From Acholeplasmataceae bacterium UBA2284 (GTDB lineage: Bacteria > Bacillota_I > Bacilli_A > Acholeplasmatales > Acholeplasmataceae), in assembly GCA_002345705.1 (NCBI GenBank), contig DDWO01000026.1, positions 1 through 13,518 on the forward strand: 13,518 nucleotides of DNA, written 5' to 3'. A model generated the notes under the pieces. The model was not told the origin of the DNA and did no database searches. It worked only from the letters and a program-made list of their open reading frames with translations. Both the position numbers and the translations under genes were made by a program. Below, piece by piece: positions 6,097-13,473 of this stretch. Every line of letters starts with the position of its first letter. Positions within the stretch are counted from its first letter, which is position 1.

Positions 6097-6100
6097 GTTT
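6073..6100 (+). terminator. Terminator formed by the 3' arm of SRP RNA
   Basis: The 3' strand of the 19-bp SRP terminal helix (6073-6091) is followed by attttgttt. The mature RNA end and the intrinsic terminator therefore seem to be one structure. Confidence 0.65.
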
Positions 6101-6129
6101 CTCATGTGTGTTTTCACATAAACATCGTG

Positions 6130-6153
6130 TATAATACTATATGATGATATAAT
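6130..6153 (+). promoter_or_regulatory. Promoter region of the tkt-mnmG-rsmG-parAB operon
   Basis: Two perfect TATAAT boxes lie at 6130-6135 and 6148-6153. The second is an extended -10 (TGaTATAAT, 6145-6153), identical to the rpmE -10, and would start transcription near 6160, leaving a leader of only about 16 nt before the ATG at 6176. Neither box has a good -35. A small inverted repeat, atgtg (6104-6108) and cacat (6115-6119), lies upstream. No further promoter is evident until 13255, because the genes between overlap or are separated by 21 bases or less. Confidence 0.6.
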
Positions 6154-6175
6154 AAAAATAATGGAGGAATGACTT

Positions 6176-6823
6176 ATGAAACTAAATCCCAAGGTATATA
6201 AACAGCTAACTGGTGAGCCCTTTGAGACCCAGGACGCTAACGGAAAAATTATCGAATTTCACTATATGAATGACACACCATTCTTATTTCAATTTGCATC
6301 TAGAGGTAGATTTGCTATTTGGACATCAGATGGATATAATTACAAGGTTTTGATTGAATCTAAGTATTATGAAGCATTGAAAGATTTTTATCAACCAGAG
6401 GTTAATTTGATTTGGTTAACGTTCTTAGAAAGAGTTGGAACACTAAGCAAAAAAATTAATATGTGGTTCATTATACCAACATTTATATTGTATATAATTG
6501 TTGCTGGTGTAGCTACAATGGTGTTCCCAAATCAAACACTCCCTATTTTGTTAGGAATGATTGTATTAGTGGTAATAAGTAACATGGTTCAAGGCCGTTT
6601 AGTCAATAAAAAAGTTCGCGAAGAAAACAAGGTTGCTCAGGATAAAATTAGGGAATTTTTAGGTAATGAAAGATTTGATGGCTTAGTTAAGTCTCAGGAA
6701 GATCACTATCAAGAATACTTCAAATTCAACGAAGAACCAGCAGCTGAACAAGAAGAAGTTACTATAGTTGAAAATTCAGATGAAAACAATAGCGAGGATA
6801 AAAATGGAACAGAAAGCAATTAA
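6176..6823 (+). CDS. Unrecognised two-TM membrane protein with acidic C-terminal tail
   Basis: I do not recognise this 215-aa protein. Residues 1-90 are soluble and mixed alpha/beta, with several aromatic residues (for example F-L-F-Q-F-A near 36-41). Two membrane helices follow at about 95-117 and 121-140, joined by a short loop, so both ends should be on the same, probably cytosolic, side. Residues 141-180 are charged and helical. The last 30 or so are very acidic and rich in Glu, Asn and Asp, likely disordered. The start is supported by ggagg at 6163-6167. The tkt gene begins 20 bases before its stop, so it is translationally tied to transketolase. It is the first gene of the long operon. 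No function is proposed. Confidence 0.85.
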   Translation: MKLNPKVYKQLTGEPFETQDANGKIIEFHYMNDTPFLFQFASRGRFAIWTSDGYNYKVLIESKYYEALKDFYQPEVNLIWLTFLERVGTLSKKINMWFIIPTFILYIIVAGVATMVFPNQTLPILLGMIVLVVISNMVQGRLVNKKVREENKVAQDKIREFLGNERFDGLVKSQEDHYQEYFKFNEEPAAEQEEVTIVENSDENNSEDKNGTESN

Positions 6824-8756
6824 TGCAATACGATTTTTAGGCGTAGATGCAATCAATGTAGCAAATAGCGGGCACCCAGGGATTGTTCTTGGATCAGCTC
6901 CAATGGCATATAAATTATTTACTGAACATTTAAACATAGATATTAAAGATACAAAATGGATTAATAGAGACCGTTTTATATTATCTGCTGGTCATGGGTC
7001 GATGCTTTTATATGCACTCAATCATTTATCAGGTTTTAAAATCTCAATTGAAGATCTAAAGAGATTTAGACAAGTTGGCAATACTCCAGGGCATCCTGAA
7101 TATGGTCATACTGATGGTGTTGAAACAACAAGTGGACCACTAGGACAAGGTATTTCTAATGCTGTGGGTATGGCAATTGCTGAAACACATTTGGCTGCAA
7201 GATTTAATAAAGAAGGATTCAATATTGTAGATCATTTCACATATGTTATTTGTGGAGATGGCGACCTTCAAGAAGGTGTTGCACTGGAATCTATAAGTCT
7301 GGCTGGACATTTAGGATTAGGTAAGCTCATTGTCTTATTTGATTCAAATGATATTCAATTAGACGGAAAAGTCTCCATGGCGTATAGCGAGAATCATAAA
7401 AATAAGTTTGAAGCTATGGGATGGCAATATTTACACGTTGCAGATGGAAATGACCTTTCCTCAATCAATAAAGCAATTATCAAAGCTAAAAAAGAATTAA
7501 ATAAACCAACATTAATTGAAGTAAAAACTACCATTGGTTATGGAACATCACTTGCTGGAACATCCAAAGTACATGGCGCTCCAATTGGCTTTGCAGAAGC
7601 TGATGTATTAAGAAAAAATTTGAACTGGGAATACAAACCCTTTGAGATAACTTCTGATATTTACGACCATTTTAGAAAGAAAGTAGCACTTCGTGGGCAA
7701 CGCGTTCATAAAAAATGGAAAGAATTAGTTAACAATTATAAAGCACAATTTCCAAAAGATTATGCTTTGTTTAACGAATTTCTTGATAATAAAATTCAAG
7801 TTGATTTGAATGAGTTCACAACCGAGGTTTCAGTTGCTAAGGATGCTACTAGAAATATAAGTGGAAAAGTATTAAACAAACTTTCTGAAAAATATCTAAA
7901 TATTATCGGCGGTTCAGCTGACCTAACAGCATCAACAAAAGCTAAAGGTGCAGATGGCCATTATAATAAGGATAATAGATTAGCAAGAAATTTAAATTTT
8001 GGTGTTAGAGAACATGCTATGGGGGCCATCGTTAATGGTATGACATTGCATGGCGGATTAAAGGTTTTTGGTGGAGCGTTCTTTGTATTTAGTGATTATA
8101 TGAAACCAGCTCTTCGACTTTCTGCAATCATGCAAATCCCATCTATCTTTGTCTTTTCACATGATACAATTGCAGTAGGTGAAGATGGTCCAACACACCA
8201 ACCAATCGAACAGCTTGCAGGATTAAGAGCAATTCCTCACTTCAATGTGATTCGTCCAGCGGATGCTAATGAAACATTGGCTGCTTGGAAAATTGCTGTT
8301 GAGTCAACTAATACTCCAACTTCAATTATTTTAACTAGACAAAATGTTGATAATCTAAAGACTACATCATATGAAGGTGTTTCTAAGGGTGCTTATGTTG
8401 TTTCTATGGAAGAGGGTAAACTTGATGGAATTCTACTTGCTTCTGGGTCAGAGGTTGGACTTGCTATTGAAACACAAAAGTTATTAAAGGAACAAGGCAA
8501 ATTTGTAAGAGTGGTCAGTATGCCATCTCATTACTTATTTGAAAAGCAAACATTAAAGTATAAAAAAGAGATTTTACCTAAGAGCGTGAAGACACTTGCC
8601 ATTGAAATGGGAAGCAGTCTATCATGGTATAAATATACTCAACACGTTTATTGCATCGATACATTTGGTGTAAGTGCGCCATTAGAGCAAGCACTTGAAC
8701 ACTTTAACTTCAATAAAGAAAAAGTGTCTGAATACTTTTTGAAAAAAGTAATTTAA
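6804..8756 (+). CDS. tkt: Transketolase
   Basis: Transketolase moves two-carbon units between sugar phosphates in the non-oxidative pentose phosphate pathway, using thiamine diphosphate and a divalent metal. The 650-aa protein is full length. Visible motifs are S-G-H-P-G at 22-26, G-H-G-S at 63-66, G-P-L-G-Q-G at 111-116, the thiamine-binding G-D-G-D-L-Q-E-G at 151-158 ending at N182, H-G-A-P near 257-260, and R-E403-H with catalytic Glu403. D-G-P-T-H-Q-P and R-P-A-D-A-N-E-T follow in the pyrimidine-domain half. I chose ATG 6804 with cgagga (6793-6798) upstream. An in-frame ATG at 6768 adds 12 residues not seen in relatives. It overlaps the preceding gene by 20 bases. The mnmG gene follows after 16 bases. 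Confidence 0.96.
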   Translation: MEQKAINAIRFLGVDAINVANSGHPGIVLGSAPMAYKLFTEHLNIDIKDTKWINRDRFILSAGHGSMLLYALNHLSGFKISIEDLKRFRQVGNTPGHPEYGHTDGVETTSGPLGQGISNAVGMAIAETHLAARFNKEGFNIVDHFTYVICGDGDLQEGVALESISLAGHLGLGKLIVLFDSNDIQLDGKVSMAYSENHKNKFEAMGWQYLHVADGNDLSSINKAIIKAKKELNKPTLIEVKTTIGYGTSLAGTSKVHGAPIGFAEADVLRKNLNWEYKPFEITSDIYDHFRKKVALRGQRVHKKWKELVNNYKAQFPKDYALFNEFLDNKIQVDLNEFTTEVSVAKDATRNISGKVLNKLSEKYLNIIGGSADLTASTKAKGADGHYNKDNRLARNLNFGVREHAMGAIVNGMTLHGGLKVFGGAFFVFSDYMKPALRLSAIMQIPSIFVFSHDTIAVGEDGPTHQPIEQLAGLRAIPHFNVIRPADANETLAAWKIAVESTNTPTSIILTRQNVDNLKTTSYEGVSKGAYVVSMEEGKLDGILLASGSEVGLAIETQKLLKEQGKFVRVVSMPSHYLFEKQTLKYKKEILPKSVKTLAIEMGSSLSWYKYTQHVYCIDTFGVSAPLEQALEHFNFNKEKVSEYFLKKVI

Positions 8757-8772
8757 AAGAAGAAGTGGTTAA

Positions 8773-10638
8773 ATGATTTATGATGGAATTGTTGTTGGTG
8801 GAGGACATGCTGGAATAGAAGCTGCACTCGCCATGGCTCGTATGAATTTGAATACTGTTTTAGTTACAGGCAACCTCACAAAGGTTGCTTCTTTGCCTTG
8901 TAATCCTTCAATTGGAGGACCAGCTAAAGGAATAGTGGTTCGTGAGATTGATGCTTTAGGTGGACAAATGGCAAAAAGTGCAGATGAAGGCCAGATTCAA
9001 ATCAAAATGCTTAATGCATCGAAAGGTCCTGCTGTTCGCGCACTTCGTGCTCAAATAGATAAAATTAAATATCCTAAAATTATGTTGAGGGTTCTAAAAG
9101 AGACGAAAAATTTAACTCTTGTGGAAGCACTTGTTGATCAAATGATTGTTGAAGATCAAGAAATCAAAGGTATTATCCTTAACAATGGCGAGAAGATATA
9201 TGGAAAGACAGTTATTTTGACAACTGGGACCTATTTAAGCAGTAACATACTTATAGGTAAGGAAAAAACTACGGGTGGTCCTCATGGAGAACCAACTACA
9301 TTTGGTATTAGTAAACAGCTAAAAGAACTAGGCTTTGATGTCGTTCGCTTAAAAACAGGAACGCCACCAAGAATAGCAAGAGATAGTGTTGATTATTCAA
9401 AAATGTTAATACAACCTGGTGATGATGAAGGCCAGACATTCAGCTTAGATGGAAAATACTACGATGAAAACCCACATGAATATTGTTATTTGACACACAC
9501 GTCTTTAGAAACCCACCAAATTATAACAATGAATTTAGATGAATCTGCAATGTATGGTGGAATTGTTGAAGGTGTTGGGCCAAGATATTGTCCATCAATC
9601 GAAGATAAAGTTGTGAGATTTTTCGATAAGGAAAGACATCAAATTTTTATTGAACCAGAAAGCATGGAACTCGATGAAATGTATGTTCAAGGATTTTCTA
9701 CAAGCCTTCCAAGACACATCCAGGAACAAATGATTAAAACTATTCCAGGATTAGAAAATGTAAAAATCATTAGATATGCTTACGCTATTGAATATGATGC
9801 AATTAATCCAATACAATTATTTCCAACATTGGAAACTAAAAAAATAAAAAATCTTTATTGTGCTGGTCAAATCAACGGAACAAGCGGTTATGAAGAAGCT
9901 GCTGGTCAAGGCTTGATGGCTGGTATCAATGCAGGGTTACGAATTAAAGGTGATGCACCACTGATTTTGCATCGCCACGAAGCTTATATAGGTGTTTTGA
10001 TTGATGACCTTGTTACAAAGGGTACAGTAGAACCATATCGTTTACTTACATCTAGAGCAGAGCATAGATTATTATTGCGCCATGATAATGCGGATTTGAG
10101 ACTTAGAGATTATGGTTATAAAATAGGTCTAGTCAATGAAGAAACCTACCAAAAATATTTAAACAAGAAACAAGAATATAATGAACTTTTCGATTATGTT
10201 ACTAAATATAGAGTGATGCCAACCAGGGACAATAATGCTTTCTTAGGATCACTTGGGTCTGCTCCTATTTATGAGGCAATTAGTTTAGCTGATTTATTGA
10301 AAAGACCAGAAATAAACAAAGAAGTCATTAAACATTTTCTAGAGCATCCTTATAATGATGATGCAATGGAACAATTGGAAATAAAAGTTAAGTATGAAGG
10401 TTATATTCAAAAAGCCATTAGAGAAGCGGATAAAATGCTTCGTTTAGAAGACAAAATTATTCCAGATATAATCAATTATAATGCTATACGCAATATCTCA
10501 TCTGAGAGCAGAGAAAAATTAAATAAAGTTAGACCAAAAACTCTTGGGCAAGCTTCAAGAATATCTGGCGTAAATCCTGCAGATATTTCGGTTTTATTAG
10601 TTTATCTAGAATCAGGAAGTTTTAACCATGACGTTTAA
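8773..10638 (+). CDS. mnmG: tRNA uridine-5-carboxymethylaminomethyl modification enzyme MnmG (GidA)
   Basis: MnmG works with MnmE to put (carboxymethyl)aminomethyl groups on U34 of tRNAs that read NNA/NNG codons, using FAD, NADH and folate. The 621-aa length is typical. The FAD motif G9-G-G-H-A-G14 is near the start, followed by P-C-N-P-S-I-G-G-P-A-K-G, R-E-I-D-A-L-G-G, K-T-G-T-P-P-R and C-A-G-Q-I-N-G-T-S-G-Y-E-E-A-A-G-Q-G. The C-terminal helical domain includes S-R-A-E-H-R-L-L-L-R. A Cys common after the FAD motif in relatives is Ile15. The mnmE gene, which often precedes it, is not in the window; tkt takes that place. The gene overlaps rsmG by 11 bases. Confidence 0.97.
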   Translation: MIYDGIVVGGGHAGIEAALAMARMNLNTVLVTGNLTKVASLPCNPSIGGPAKGIVVREIDALGGQMAKSADEGQIQIKMLNASKGPAVRALRAQIDKIKYPKIMLRVLKETKNLTLVEALVDQMIVEDQEIKGIILNNGEKIYGKTVILTTGTYLSSNILIGKEKTTGGPHGEPTTFGISKQLKELGFDVVRLKTGTPPRIARDSVDYSKMLIQPGDDEGQTFSLDGKYYDENPHEYCYLTHTSLETHQIITMNLDESAMYGGIVEGVGPRYCPSIEDKVVRFFDKERHQIFIEPESMELDEMYVQGFSTSLPRHIQEQMIKTIPGLENVKIIRYAYAIEYDAINPIQLFPTLETKKIKNLYCAGQINGTSGYEEAAGQGLMAGINAGLRIKGDAPLILHRHEAYIGVLIDDLVTKGTVEPYRLLTSRAEHRLLLRHDNADLRLRDYGYKIGLVNEETYQKYLNKKQEYNELFDYVTKYRVMPTRDNNAFLGSLGSAPIYEAISLADLLKRPEINKEVIKHFLEHPYNDDAMEQLEIKVKYEGYIQKAIREADKMLRLEDKIIPDIINYNAIRNISSESREKLNKVRPKTLGQASRISGVNPADISVLLVYLESGSFNHDV

Positions 10639-11326
10639 AGATAATATAGAAAAACTCTTAAATATCAAATTTACACTTGAACATCAAAAAATGTTTGATG
10701 TATACTATCAGTATCTGATCGAATATAACAAAATAACCAATTTAACAAGAATTGTTGATGAAACAGAAGTGTATTATAAACATTTTTACGACTCACTAAC
10801 TCTAGCAAGCACAATAGATATGAACCAAATTCAAACTCTATGTGACATGGGAGCTGGTGCAGGTTTTCCCAGCATTCCTTTAAAAATAATGTATCCACAT
10901 CTAGAAATAACTATTGTTGATTCATTAAATAAAAGAATTGTTTTTCTTGAAAATTTAGTCGCAAAGCTAGAATTAAGTAAAATCCAGATGATTCATGATC
11001 GAGTCGAGTTGTATGCATTGAAGAATCAAAATAAATTTGATTTGGTTACTGCACGAGCTTTAGGTCATATGTCTTTGATTACTGAAATGGGAATTCCTAT
11101 GATTAAAAAGAATGGTTATTTTATTGGCTTAAAGGCTCAAAACTATGAGGAAGAGCTCAATGAGTCGCGAATTGGAATTACGATACTCGGTGGTGAGATT
11201 ATGGATATCAAAGCATTTGATCTGCCATTAGACCTCGGGCATAGAGTACATATTATAATTAAGAAGACCAAGCAAGTTAATGGTTATCCAAGATCATTTG
11301 TAATGATGACGAAGAAACCTTTATAA
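10628..11326 (+). CDS. rsmG: 16S rRNA (guanine-527-N7)-methyltransferase RsmG (GidB)
   Basis: It methylates N7 of G527 in 16S rRNA with SAM; loss in other bacteria gives low-level streptomycin resistance. The 232-aa protein shows the N-terminal family segment N-L-T-R-I...H-F-Y-D-S-L at 38-57, SAM motif I as C-D-M-G-A-G-A-G-F-P at 72-81, an acidic motif II Asp near 98, and T-A-R-A-L near 141-145. The start lies within mnmG (11-bp overlap), with agga at 10614-10617. The parA gene follows after 21 bases. In Bacillus, noc stands between rsmG and parA (soj); here it is absent. Confidence 0.96.
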   Translation: MTFKDNIEKLLNIKFTLEHQKMFDVYYQYLIEYNKITNLTRIVDETEVYYKHFYDSLTLASTIDMNQIQTLCDMGAGAGFPSIPLKIMYPHLEITIVDSLNKRIVFLENLVAKLELSKIQMIHDRVELYALKNQNKFDLVTARALGHMSLITEMGIPMIKKNGYFIGLKAQNYEEELNESRIGITILGGEIMDIKAFDLPLDLGHRVHIIIKKTKQVNGYPRSFVMMTKKPL

Positions 11327-11347
11327 ACTACTAGAATAGGAGCAATA

Positions 11348-12118
11348 ATGGGAAAGATCATAGCCGTATCCAATCAAAAAGGTGGAGTTGGTAAAACAAC
11401 AACAAGTGTTAATCTTTCTGCAGCCCTCGCTGAACACAATAAACGGGTTTTACTCGTCGATTTTGACCCTCAAGCGAGCACAACAACTAGTTTAGGAATC
11501 AATCGAAGCATGTTATATTCGACTATTTTTGATGTACTACTTGGCGATAAAACAATTCATGAGTCGGTAATTCATTTGCATGATATCAATTTAGATGTTA
11601 TTCCTGCAACAATTGAACTTGCTCATATAGAAGTTAGATTGGACCATGAAGATAGAGAATATATTTTGAGTCATAAATTGAATCAAATTGTAGATGAATA
11701 TGATTTTATTATCATCGATTGTCCCCCATCATTAGGGCTTTTAACCTTAAGCGCTCTCTATGCTTCAAATTCAGTTTTAATCCCCGTACAGTGTCAATTT
11801 CTTGCTATAGACGGCCTAACACAACTACTTAACACAATTCGCATTGTGCAAAAGAAACAAAAAGTCAATAACAAGATGCTTGAAATTGAAGGAGTTCTAC
11901 TAACCATGCTAGATAAAAGAACAAAAGCTGGTTGGGAAATAGTGCATGAAATTAAAGATTATTTTAAAGAAGGTGTATTTGACACCATTATTACGAGCAA
12001 TGTAGCAGCACAAGTAGCCCCTACTTATGGATTACCAGTGCTTACATTTGCACCAAAGTCACCAGCCGCTAAGTTGTATAAATCTTTAGCAAAGGAGATT
12101 GTACTTAAAAATGAGTAA
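11348..12118 (+). CDS. parA: Chromosome-partitioning ATPase ParA (Soj)
   Basis: ParA binds DNA non-specifically as an ATP dimer and is released by ParB, helping to segregate origins and, in Bacillus, to control DnaA. The 256-aa protein carries the deviant Walker A K11-G-G-V-G-K-T-T, the switch I region D40-P-Q-A-S-T-T, and Walker B I-I-I-D124-C-P-P-S. It has no N-terminal HTH extension, as expected for a small chromosomal (type Ib-like) ParA. A good site, taggag at 11337-11342, precedes the ATG. Its stop overlaps the parB start by 8 bases. Confidence 0.96.
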   Translation: MGKIIAVSNQKGGVGKTTTSVNLSAALAEHNKRVLLVDFDPQASTTTSLGINRSMLYSTIFDVLLGDKTIHESVIHLHDINLDVIPATIELAHIEVRLDHEDREYILSHKLNQIVDEYDFIIIDCPPSLGLLTLSALYASNSVLIPVQCQFLAIDGLTQLLNTIRIVQKKQKVNNKMLEIEGVLLTMLDKRTKAGWEIVHEIKDYFKEGVFDTIITSNVAAQVAPTYGLPVLTFAPKSPAAKLYKSLAKEIVLKNE

Positions 12119-12938
12119 TGATAAAAAGGCGCGAACATTTTCAGATCTTTTAAGTGAGCATCACGTTGATGAAGTACTAGAAGGAGAAATTATTGAGGAA
12201 ATCTCACTAGTTTCTATAAAACCTAATCCTTTTCAACCACGTCGAATATTCGATGAAGATAAAATTAACGAGCTTGCTCAATCAATAAAAGAGCATGGTG
12301 TATTTCAACCTATTATATTAAAAAAAGTTAAACAAGGTTATATTATAGTTTCTGGCGAAAGAAGATTTAGAGCTGCACAAAAGGTTGGACTAAAATCAAT
12401 CCCTTCAATAATTAGACAATATGAGGAAGCTAAAGTAGCTGAAATTGCACTTGCTGAAAATCTACAGCGTGAGAATTTAACTCCAATTGAAGAAGCTGAA
12501 GCCTATAAAATTGTGATGAATAATTTAAAGTTAACTCAAGCTGAACTAGCAGCAAAAGTAGGTAAAAGTAGATCTCATGTGACAAATACTCTAGGATTAC
12601 TAAACTTACCTCATGAAGTACAACAAATGTTATTAACCTCTCAAATTAGTATGGGGCATGCACGTGCTTTAAGTAAACTCGAGGATCCAAAACAAGTTAT
12701 TAAATTAGCACACAAAATCGTTGAAAATCAATTAAGTGTTAGACAAATTGAAGAATTGACTATGATTGAAGAAAAAACAAACAAAATTAAAAGAGTAGTA
12801 GTTGCTAAATATAACGATCAAGAAACAGAACTCTCATCTTTGTTTGGACAAAAAGTCAAGATTGACGATAAAAAAATAGTAATCTATTGTAGCGAGGATA
12901 AAATTGAAGAGACAATAGAAAGGTTACTAAAAAAATGA
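12111..12938 (+). CDS. parB: Chromosome-partitioning protein ParB (Spo0J)
   Basis: ParB is a CTP-dependent DNA clamp that loads at parS, spreads and recruits SMC and ParA. The 275-aa protein has the CTP-binding boxes P-N-P-F-Q-P-R-R (38-45), G-E-R-R-F-R-A (82-88) and E-N-L-Q-R-E-N-L (117-124), a helix-turn-helix for parS at about 140-160 (L-T-Q-A-E-L-A...S-R-S-H-V-T-N), and a C-terminal dimerisation region. I chose ATG 12111; an in-frame TTG at 12099 is only one base from aggag (12093-12097) and adds nothing conserved. It overlaps parA by 8 bases and the DUF951 gene by 4. I saw no parS palindrome in the window. Confidence 0.95.
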   Translation: MSNDKKARTFSDLLSEHHVDEVLEGEIIEEISLVSIKPNPFQPRRIFDEDKINELAQSIKEHGVFQPIILKKVKQGYIIVSGERRFRAAQKVGLKSIPSIIRQYEEAKVAEIALAENLQRENLTPIEEAEAYKIVMNNLKLTQAELAAKVGKSRSHVTNTLGLLNLPHEVQQMLLTSQISMGHARALSKLEDPKQVIKLAHKIVENQLSVRQIEELTMIEEKTNKIKRVVVAKYNDQETELSSLFGQKVKIDDKKIVIYCSEDKIEETIERLLKK

Positions 12939-13111
12939 AATACAATATTGGTGACCATATTATCACTAAAAAGAAACACGTGTGTGGATCAGATGAGTGG
13001 GAAGTACTTAGAACTGGTGCAGAAATAAAGATAAAATGCATTAAGTGTAGTCGAGAGATTATGGTATTCAAAACAGAATTAGATAAAAAGATTAAACCTC
13101 CCAAAGAGTAG
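12935..13111 (+). CDS. Small DUF951-family zinc-finger-like protein
   Basis: This 58-aa gene begins in an ATGA overlap with the parB stop. Family (PF06107, YyzM-like) features are the start G-D-H-I-I, the core H15-V-C17-G-S-D-E-W-E-V, and K-C35-I-K-C38-S. The three Cys and the His suggest one bound zinc or a compact fold around it. DUF951 genes sit next to parB in many Firmicutes, which argues for a tie to chromosome maintenance or the ribosome, but the function is not established. Upstream aaagg (12918-12922) is about 12 bases from the ATG, so coupling to parB is likely. It is the last gene of the long operon. Confidence 0.88.
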   Translation: MKYNIGDHIITKKKHVCGSDEWEVLRTGAEIKIKCIKCSREIMVFKTELDKKIKPPKE

Positions 13112-13147
13112 AAAATTATATCTTACATAGTAAATACAACTATATTG

Positions 13148-13200
13148 AGGCTAATACGACATATAGAAATTATAAACTATATAGCGTAAGTAGCCTTTTA
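13148..13200 (+). terminator. Long imperfect hairpin, probable terminator of the parAB operon
   Basis: Three stacked stems pair aggcta (13148-13153) with tagcct (13191-13196), tacg (13155-13158) with cgta (13185-13188), and atatag (13161-13166) with ctatat (13177-13182). Small internal loops separate them, and the end loop has 10 nt. A short T run (13196-13199) follows. Sixteen pairs in total is more than a minimal terminator needs, so a structured RNA cannot be excluded. Between it and the tRNA promoter only a further 5-bp hairpin (13213-13217 with 13224-13228) is seen. Confidence 0.6.
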
Positions 13201-13254
13201 TCATCATTGTCATGCGATTTATTTCGCAAAAAGTCAATTTTAAGTGAAAAGTGG

Positions 13255-13283
13255 TTGCTTTTTTTAAAATGATAAGATAGAAT
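13255..13283 (+). promoter_or_regulatory. Promoter of tRNA-Tyr
   Basis: TTGCTT (13255-13260) and TAGAAT (13278-13283) are spaced by 17 bp. The -10 lies in the context gaTAGAATataaaagc, close to that of the rRNA promoter at 13439. Transcription should start around 13290, some 13 bases before the tRNA. Confidence 0.75.
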
Positions 13284-13302
13284 ATAAAAGCAAGCCAAAA
13301 AT

Positions 13303-13387
13303 GGAGGGGTAGCGAAGTGGCTAAACGCGGTAGACTGTAAATCTACTCCCTACGGGTTCGGCAGTTCGAATCTGCCCCCCTCCACCA
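13303..13387 (+). tRNA. tRNA-Tyr (anticodon GTA)
   Basis: The acceptor stem pairs ggagggg (13303-13309) with cccctcc (13377-13383), with discriminator A13384 and an encoded CCA (13385-13387). The anticodon stem is gtaga (13330-13334) with tctac (13342-13346), and the loop ctGTAaa places GTA at 13337-13339. A long variable arm (about 13347-13359) marks a class II tRNA, as expected for bacterial tRNA-Tyr. The T arm is ggcag (13360-13364), ttcgaat, ctgcc (13372-13376). No clear terminator separates it from the following rRNA promoter. Confidence 0.97.
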
Positions 13388-13438
13388 CTCTATATAATAG
13401 ACCTTGTATAAAAGAGGACAAAAACTCTTCTAAGGATA

Positions 13439-13467
13439 TTGACAAGGTTGTTTTATAATGATAGAAT
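13439..13467 (+). promoter_or_regulatory. Strong promoter of the downstream rRNA operon
   Basis: TTGACA (13439-13444, perfect consensus) and TAGAAT (13462-13467) are separated by 17 bp. Transcription would start near 13474, at aaagc. Position just ahead of the boxA-like leader supports an rrn promoter. Confidence 0.82.
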
Positions 13468-13473
13468 GATAAA

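Noticed and set aside
6007..6192. 61-aa minus-strand reading frame over the ffs region
   Set aside because: The stretch is explained by the SRP RNA, and the frame has no protein-like features.
12972..12987. CACGTG core as a parS site close to parB
   Set aside because: The flanks read agaaa and tgtgg instead of the parS arms TGTTT and AAACA, about 7 of 16 matches, and it lies in the DUF951 coding sequence. CACGTG at 12661-12666 within parB is also without arms.
12856..13104. 82-aa minus-strand reading frame across the parB end
   Set aside because: It runs opposite the parB tail and the DUF951 gene, both of which have family motifs and overlapping starts.
13393..13398. TATAAT after tRNA-Tyr as a first rRNA promoter
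   Set aside because: No -35 is found 15-19 bp upstream, since that region is the tRNA T arm and acceptor, and there is no TG extension.
13454..13459. TATAAT as the -10 partner of TTGACA at 13439
   Set aside because: Spacing is only 9 bp; TAGAAT at 13462 gives the correct 17 bp.
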